Shown here in pieces: positions 34,477 through 40,378 of a DNA stretch of 40,378 nucleotides. Numbering within the stretch: position 1 is the stretch's first letter; each line of letters starts with the position of its first letter. The notes under the pieces were generated by a model that was not told the origin of the DNA, ran no database searches, and worked only from the letters and a program-made list of their open reading frames with translations. Source of the DNA: Spirogloea muscicola (Eukaryota > Streptophyta > Zygnematophyceae > Spirogloeales > Spirogloeaceae); NCBI GenBank assembly GCA_009602725.1, contig WELB01000080.1, positions 363,410 to 403,787 on the forward strand. Reading direction: 5' to 3'. Both the position numbers and the translations under genes were made by a program.

Positions 34477-37400
34477 CTACTGAGAGATTACAGAATTATC
34501 TCCCACAAACGCTTGCAGCTCTCTCTGTTCCACTCTTTCAATTCGGAAGCCACGTATCCTTATCACCTCCGAAGCCTCCTTGTCATCATTGACAAGGAGG
34601 CTTGCAAATGGCACAAGGTGCCATCCCTGGTTCTGCAAATGCAGGCCATTGACTTCTACCTGCAGAAGCAGGAGCCAAGAGAAACGCCAAAAAGTGACTA
34701 CTAGAATCAAGGGTGAAGAACGTCGCTTTTCAATCATGCCGTTCTACAATCACAAATCTAATATGCTGACAAGATCATTCTAGGTGCCAAGAGCACCCCG
34801 TTTACAGTTCATGCACAACATCAATGTGCAGAAGACCAAGCAATCCATGGAGTGTCTGCCACAGAATTATGAAGATGCAAGTGACAGTAGAAGCTGGGAA
34901 TGCACCTTGGCACCCACATGAGCGCGCACTATCAGCGCGCCGTCGAGCGTTAGGTCGTGCAGGGTGATGTCTGCTCCCTGCAAGCTGAGCACCGACCGCT
35001 GCGACAAACGGCAGTTACCCGAGACCTTGACCTTGACGTCAGCAAAGGTGAGCGCCCACTGGGGCGGCCACACCACAAGCGGCCACACCTCCACCTTCTG
35101 TCCGTTGAATTCCTCTAATCTGGGGTTCTCCACACTGACTCCCGCCTGCACCCACAAAAGCGTATGGCATTTGGAGACAGCAAATGGATGCTGTGCGACC
35201 ACACCTCATGACGCTTACACTTTTCACTACTCACTACGAGTCTGCTCACACAGATCAACATGCAGGAGAAAGATGGTGCTGGAGCGTTGTTTCCACGGGC
35301 ATCTGCCCTTAGACAAAGTAGTCTGTCATGCTTGTACCACTCAGCCAAGTTCCACAAACACAGGCTTGCCTTCACCTTTCCTGAATCCTATATCTTACTT
35401 CACAATGTTCAAATTTATGATTATAAGCTATCAAACTGAAGAAGAGAAGAGGAGCCTGCTTGGTGCTTTAAGACAGCAGATACATGGGGAACTTCCTTAA
35501 GACTTGAACGCTGACCTTGCGAAGGATCAGACAGTTTGCTCGGTATACATCCAATTCCCCTGTGGTAGCACTGTGAGCGGGTGTACCACTTGTTGCCTGC
35601 AAGTGAGAACCAACACAGAGCAGCTTCAACGTGTTATATACTCAAGTTAAGCGCCAATGCAAGCAACACTGGCTATGTTATCGCAAGCCCACACCAAGCA
35701 TACAGAGCAACGGGGCTGCAGAGGGGCTTTCTCAGTCCACCTTTGCTGCAGCGTCTGCAGCATTGTTCTTCACAGGCGAGTAGCCTGACCAGACATCCAG
35801 CACCTTTGAGAAGCATGAGCGATGTATCAACAGCAGAGACTGAATACTACAATAGATATCTGTCAAACATACTTGACATCCATATTGTCATCATGCAGCA
35901 ACTACTGCAATTTGTAAGTGCCTGGATGCAGCACGGTTGACCTGCCTAATGCTGGCAGTGAGTCCCTCGGCAATGGCACATGTCATGCTCACCGTTAAGC
36001 CTACTCTGGCATGTGAGGATAGTGTTTTTGGATAGTCCTGCATCATGCACTCCAGACGCGTGGAGGATTTGAATGCTGTTCTTGTTGCATCTCTGTACCT
36101 GCAAAACATCAGAGCAGCTTCCTGCAGATATAGCACCAGAAGTGATGTCTACCAAATTTTGAATTCGTAGGATACTGCAGGTACTGGGTTTGAGCAGAAT
36201 GCATCGGACTCGGTCCACATACTAACTCTTTCTCTAGCATCTTATGTTTTATGCGAACCATGCACAAAAGCTTACAAGGCATGGTCAGGTTGCTATCAGA
36301 GCACGAGGTTGTTACGACTTTGATGTGCCTCTCTGCTCTTGGAGGACACCAGTGCTTTATTATCCTTGTAATACATTATCCTTGTAATACAGAAAGCTGC
36401 TGTCACCAAAGCTCACTTGGGGTTCACAAACTCGGGGATTTGGCCCCTGGTGCAGGATAGCTCCTCCATGTAAGAATTCAGCTTCAACACTAGCTGTAGG
36501 GACATATTCACACGAAAGCCATCAGAATATCTACATGCCACCGCAACAAAAAGTCAACATCTGGTCACAATGCATAGACAACAGTCATGGTTGGAGTAGA
36601 ACACATTCTTGCTGACAAAATCCTCCTCACAGCAACTCTGGGGTCATCCTCCACTTGCAGGGTGATAGACATCACACTAAAGTGTGCAGCAGAAAACGTC
36701 CTTCCTCTGACTACTAGGGTTACCTGATTGATGTTACCAGGGAAAGGTGAAAATCCAGTTGCATCATTGACGTCCCCATCAGGAAAAGTAGTCGCTCGAA
36801 GCAGCGGGTCCAGCTGGTTGTACTCGACATTGATGACAATCTGCTGTCCTGCTCTACACAGGAATGCCACAGTCTACACTAAATTCCACACCAGTTTTAC
36901 AGAGCAGGGCAACATACTTGTAGTCAAGCAAAAGACTGCAATCATGCACCAGATGGCTGAGAGCTGTTCTGTCAAGCAGGATCTGGGGATCTGTAACTGC
37001 ACAGAAGGCCCTCAATGGGCATGAGTGAACCTTACCATCAACATGCGTGAGCCGAGCAATGCCGCCTATTGCCTCCTTGGCCTTTCTTGGCACTGCTAGC
37101 GAATTCACATCATAACTTTGTGTTGCACTGACTCCTAAAGATGCTGGTATAGCCTGCAGTAAGCCACATAATGCTTGGCTCCAACTTAAATGATTGTGCC
37201 TGTGCTGATTGCAACTCTCTGCTTTCAAGCACACCAAAGTCAAGTAACCAAGTTTGAATGTTATTGAATGATGGTCTACAAGTGGTCCTTTGATGTCGCT
37301 TCATGGAACCAGTGCGCACCTTGAAAAGCAGGCCATTTGTGTCCTGAAAGAAGAGCACCCATTTGACACCAATGTTCTGCCTGTACAGCAAGATGAGTTA

Positions 37401-40037
37401 CATAAGTTGCTCTAACAACTTGTAAGCCAAGGGTTTGAGTACTACAACAGGTAAGATCATGCTACCTGCAGGTAAGGAATCTATAACCAATATGTTGGAA
37501 GGATGATTACCACTTTGGTAACAGCCCACTTGAGAAGAGCAGAGAATGCACGTAGCCGTGACCGTGTGGCTTTGTCTGCAAAGCAATAGAACAGAAGCCG
37601 AACAGCAGAACAGATGACTTTAGAGGCTACAGTTGCTTGCATCTGTAGCTTTAGCTTTCTGTTTCATGCCTGCATCCGCTAGAATATGACCTCAGAGGGA
37701 GGAGCAACACATAGTAACAAAATTGTAATAGCAGTATAAAGAGACCATGTCATGTACACTAGCTAACGAGGCTATGCAGTGTTTGTTAGTAGTGTACCTG
37801 AATGATGTACTTAGAATTTGAGTCAAGGGCAAGCCGACCAGCATTGTCAGCCAGGCAAGCAACCTTCTCCTATGAGGAGAGCAGCATAGAAATGAGGGTT
37901 AAGGGATAAGGCTTGGCTGCAGTGTATCAGCAGGTTCTGCATGTCAATCAAAAATCAGTGACATGAACATCAACCTGATCCTAGTTTGCGCAGAGCTGCT
38001 TCCCACTACTTGAAGGATCTCATATCTTCTGATTGTTTCCAGTACGAGACTACCTGTTTGAGTAGCGTTATCTGTCCCTGAGCCATTCCAAAGAGCTTGT
38101 TCTCTTCGAGTAGGCTCTGAGTGCGTGCGTGCGTGTCATCTGATGTCATGATGACGAAGGGTATTTGCTGGTGCTGGTTATCTGTCAGGCCAAGCACGTG
38201 TTAAAGCCAAGGACTGGGACCATCCAGCTGCTTTTGAAAACAATGACTGTATGACCCTGTTAGAGCAGCATAAGTGAAGGATCTGGTGCTAAGCTACCAA
38301 GGATTTTTTAAAGCAGGATTCCTCTCAGCCCTTCTTGCCCCTTGCCTGGTGCTAGGGCATTGCTCCTTTCTTGCAAAGCTAGGATGCTCTCAATGTAGTG
38401 CTGCAAGAAGGTAGTCCCTGTGACTGTCTCGTAAGGCAAGGCGACCTGCCAAAGGGCCACAACATCAGCATACATCAGTACGCGGAGTTGTCATTTGGAG
38501 ATTTACAAAGGTAAGAAAATAGAAAGGTCAATTGTTGGACGGTCCAATATGACGTCGTTGGATGTACGTGCATGGGTCAGGCAGCAATTCGAGATGGCTA
38601 GCTAGCCCGTGATGTCTTTGTACATGCTCAATTGTAACAATTGCAGATGTCAACAGGTGACTTTGGTCTTGCTTGACAAATTAAGTTGCGGGAGTTATTA
38701 CAAGGAACGACAAGTGGGACATACCTTGATGCCACTGAAGCCCAGGCGCTCCCCAAGGCCACCTGCGACAAGAACAAAGGCTGCATTCCTGGCCTCCGTG
38801 ACTCCTGTGGCCTCCAGTGCATTGAACAGGTCATCCCCATAAGTCAGCCGCTCTCCTTGAGGCACCTGCATAAAAATTTTCCAAACCGGTCAGGGTGATT
38901 GAGAGCTCATGGGGCATGTCAAGGCGGTGTAATAAATCATACACCTATCCGTGAGAGAGCTGCATACTCCCAAGGTTAAGGCCACTTAAGAGACAGTTAC
39001 AATCAACATATCCATGTCAGGTAGTACCAGAAGTGCTGCACAACTTCTTGTTGAATGTGCTTCACACAAAGTAGTGACTACTGACACATAGTACTGGAGC
39101 AGGAGGCACGTACTGAGGGCGTGTAACCGTCAAAGGCATTCTTCCCATCTCGCGAGTCCGCCAACAGCCGCCGGGCGTTGTTTATGTATGTCGGCAGACC
39201 GTCGGGGTAGCTCGCGTCCAACTTGTCAATCTGCGCGTAGGAAGTTGTCCCCAGATGCCAAAGCGCAGGCAACCATAACATGAGCAGCTGCCCTTACTTG
39301 AGATGCTGCCACGCAACCATCAAAGGCTTTCATTGCTCTTGAAGCTCAGCCATCTTATAAAAAATATGACAATGTTGACCTGACCTCCAAGTGCACTTGA
39401 CTTGAAGCCAGATGATACGCGCTGCCTTGTATTGAATTACTCACTATATCATCTCTGAGGACATTGCGCTAGCGACAGCATCACACAGTCCTCACAGCTG
39501 CTCTTGATACCAGGCTGCGGCCTCCATTCTGCGTCAGCTGCATGCCAGAAAGGCACCTGCTTGAAGAATGCGTGCTTCCTGTCGACGTCAGCATCCAGTG
39601 GGGACCAGCCAGCGAAGAGGTGCGACTGGCCACATTCCACCAGCATCTTGGCCAGCTCCACCTGCCAGAGAGCAGCAAAAACAGTGTCATGGCAAGTTCA
39701 CAAGGCAATAGCGGAAGGTCCGGGAAGCGATTCTAATTGATCCTCAGAGGCAACTGCTAGGAACAGCGAGCCAGCTACTACGCCTCCGAGTGAAAAAGCC
39801 CGGAGTGCCTGCTTGCTAATTACAGCCGTGGCTCGAGCTCATCACGAACAAGGTGCTGCTGGCAAAGAGAAGACGATGTTTAGATGGCCAGATTACTGCT
39901 CGGCATCCACAGTGCAGCGTCAAAGGTGAGAAGAGAACCTCGTGGCCATTCAGCAGCGCAAGGTTCTCGCTGAGGCCCACGACGTATGACTCTGTTTGTG
40001 GTGGGGGTGGCGACGGCGGCGCAGCTAACATCGCCAT
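34477..40037 (-). CDS. USP: UDP-sugar pyrophosphorylase (UDP-monosaccharide pyrophosphorylase), 17 exons
   Basis: Converts UTP plus sugar-1-phosphates (glucose, galactose, glucuronate, arabinose, xylose) into UDP-sugars in the cytosol, feeding salvage and wall or glycan precursors. Exons: 40037-39939, 39661-39557, 39230-39114, 38865-38725, 38445-38346, 38181-38054, 37869-37798, 37575-37511, 37380-37320, 37153-37036, 36848-36724, 36493-36417, 36098-35993, 35803-35741, 35596-35516, 35145-34906, 34659-34477, joining to 626 aa (Arabidopsis USP is about 614). Motifs: [17 protein letters not shown] (uridine loop GGLGERLG near 142-149), [78 protein letters not shown], and a C-terminal beta domain with [12 protein letters not shown] and [13 protein letters not shown]. 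The start is the ATG at 40037; a second ATG follows two codons later. The intron 38182-38345 appears to use a GC donor with a strong consensus. Confidence 0.95.
36361..36390. repeat. 16-bp unit repeated 1.9 times in a USP intron
   Basis: TATCCTTGTAATACAT is followed at once by TATCCTTGTAATAC, 26 bp beyond the donor of the exon 36493-36417. It is a small local duplication with no evident role. Confidence 0.75.
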
Positions 40038-40378
40038 ATCGTTGCCGTGGTGGAAGCTGGAGACGGTGAGATGGGAGTGCTTCCTCAAGCTCCCTCCCTG
40101 CCGGCAGCTCCGCCGCCACCAAGTGTTATTCTGGCGTGCGCTACGGACGCCATGCCGTCCGAGCTCCGCGATGCTGGTGCCTCAGCTGAACGTGGCATTT
40201 GTGACCGTCGCCGGAGGAGGCGGGGAACCAAGCCGAGCTGTCTAGCCGACGAACGGTCGGGTCGGGGGGTGTGGCCAGCGAGCTCTAGGAGCTGGCAGGC
40301 GTCTTGCGGTGGCACTCCGGTGCTTTGGCCTGAAGGAGGGAATGGTGCGAGACGGCAGTTGGGGGGAGGGAGTGGGGG
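40038..40378. promoter_or_regulatory. Upstream region of the USP gene to the window edge
   Basis: GC-rich sequence ahead of the USP ATG on the minus strand, expected to hold its 5' UTR and promoter. Frames remain open here only because of composition. No specific element was identified. Confidence 0.4.

Noticed and set aside
39853-40245. A 130-codon plus-strand open frame
   Set aside because: It is antisense to the USP first exon and promoter and has no recognisable domain.

Overview
The window is nuclear DNA of a green alga, probably a trebouxiophyte-like chlorophyte; genus cannot be judged from the sequence. The evidence is intron-rich genes with ordinary GT-AG (and a few GC-AG) junctions, GC-rich exons in less GC-rich introns, a nucleus-encoded plastid ribosomal protein uS10, an ECA-type Ca2+-ATPase, a plant-type UDP-sugar pyrophosphorylase, a chalcone-isomerase-fold protein with a plastid-like leader, and a four-domain dehydrogenase/kinase/aldolase fusion otherwise known from land plants.

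Layout. 1-1151: 3' flank with no convincing gene. 1152-6350 (-): ECA/SERCA-type Ca2+ pump, 10 exons, 1054 aa. 6351-7600: its upstream region, then a very GC-rich low-complexity block. 7600-9600: a patchwork of one short hairpin repeat family, a fold-back structure enclosing a fragment of a retroelement-like ORF, and an imperfect palindrome. 10111-23605 (-): a 43-exon gene for a 1432-aa protein with two 3-hydroxyisobutyrate/threonate-dehydrogenase-like domains, a four-carbon acid sugar kinase (DUF1537/OtnK) domain and a class II aldolase domain. 23606-24219: a shared upstream region of 614 bp. 24220-28213 (+): fold-type-I Orn/Lys/Arg decarboxylase, 10 exons, 547 aa. 28658-29649 (-): bL25-family ribosomal protein, probably mitochondrial. 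29905-31640 (+): plastid-type chalcone-isomerase-like fatty-acid-binding protein, 273 aa. 33352-33858 (+): plastid uS10, 5' exon unresolved. 34477-40037 (-): UDP-sugar pyrophosphorylase, 17 exons, 626 aa.

Most of these are separate housekeeping genes and there is no operon logic. The one multi-step unit is the fusion protein: its domains match successive enzymes of bacterial tetronate (L-threonate/D-erythronate) catabolism, and threonate is a breakdown product of ascorbate, so an ascorbate-threonate salvage role is a reasonable but untested hypothesis.

The strongest structural observation is inside this gene. Ten consecutive exons of the first dehydrogenase copy (76, 81, 81, 77, 55, 49, 138, 82, 79 and 47 nt) are matched one for one in length and phase by ten exons of the second copy, although some matched exons share only about a third of their residues. 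Exon coordinates were worked out by hand from splice signals, frame continuity and family resemblance; no alignment or transcript data were available.
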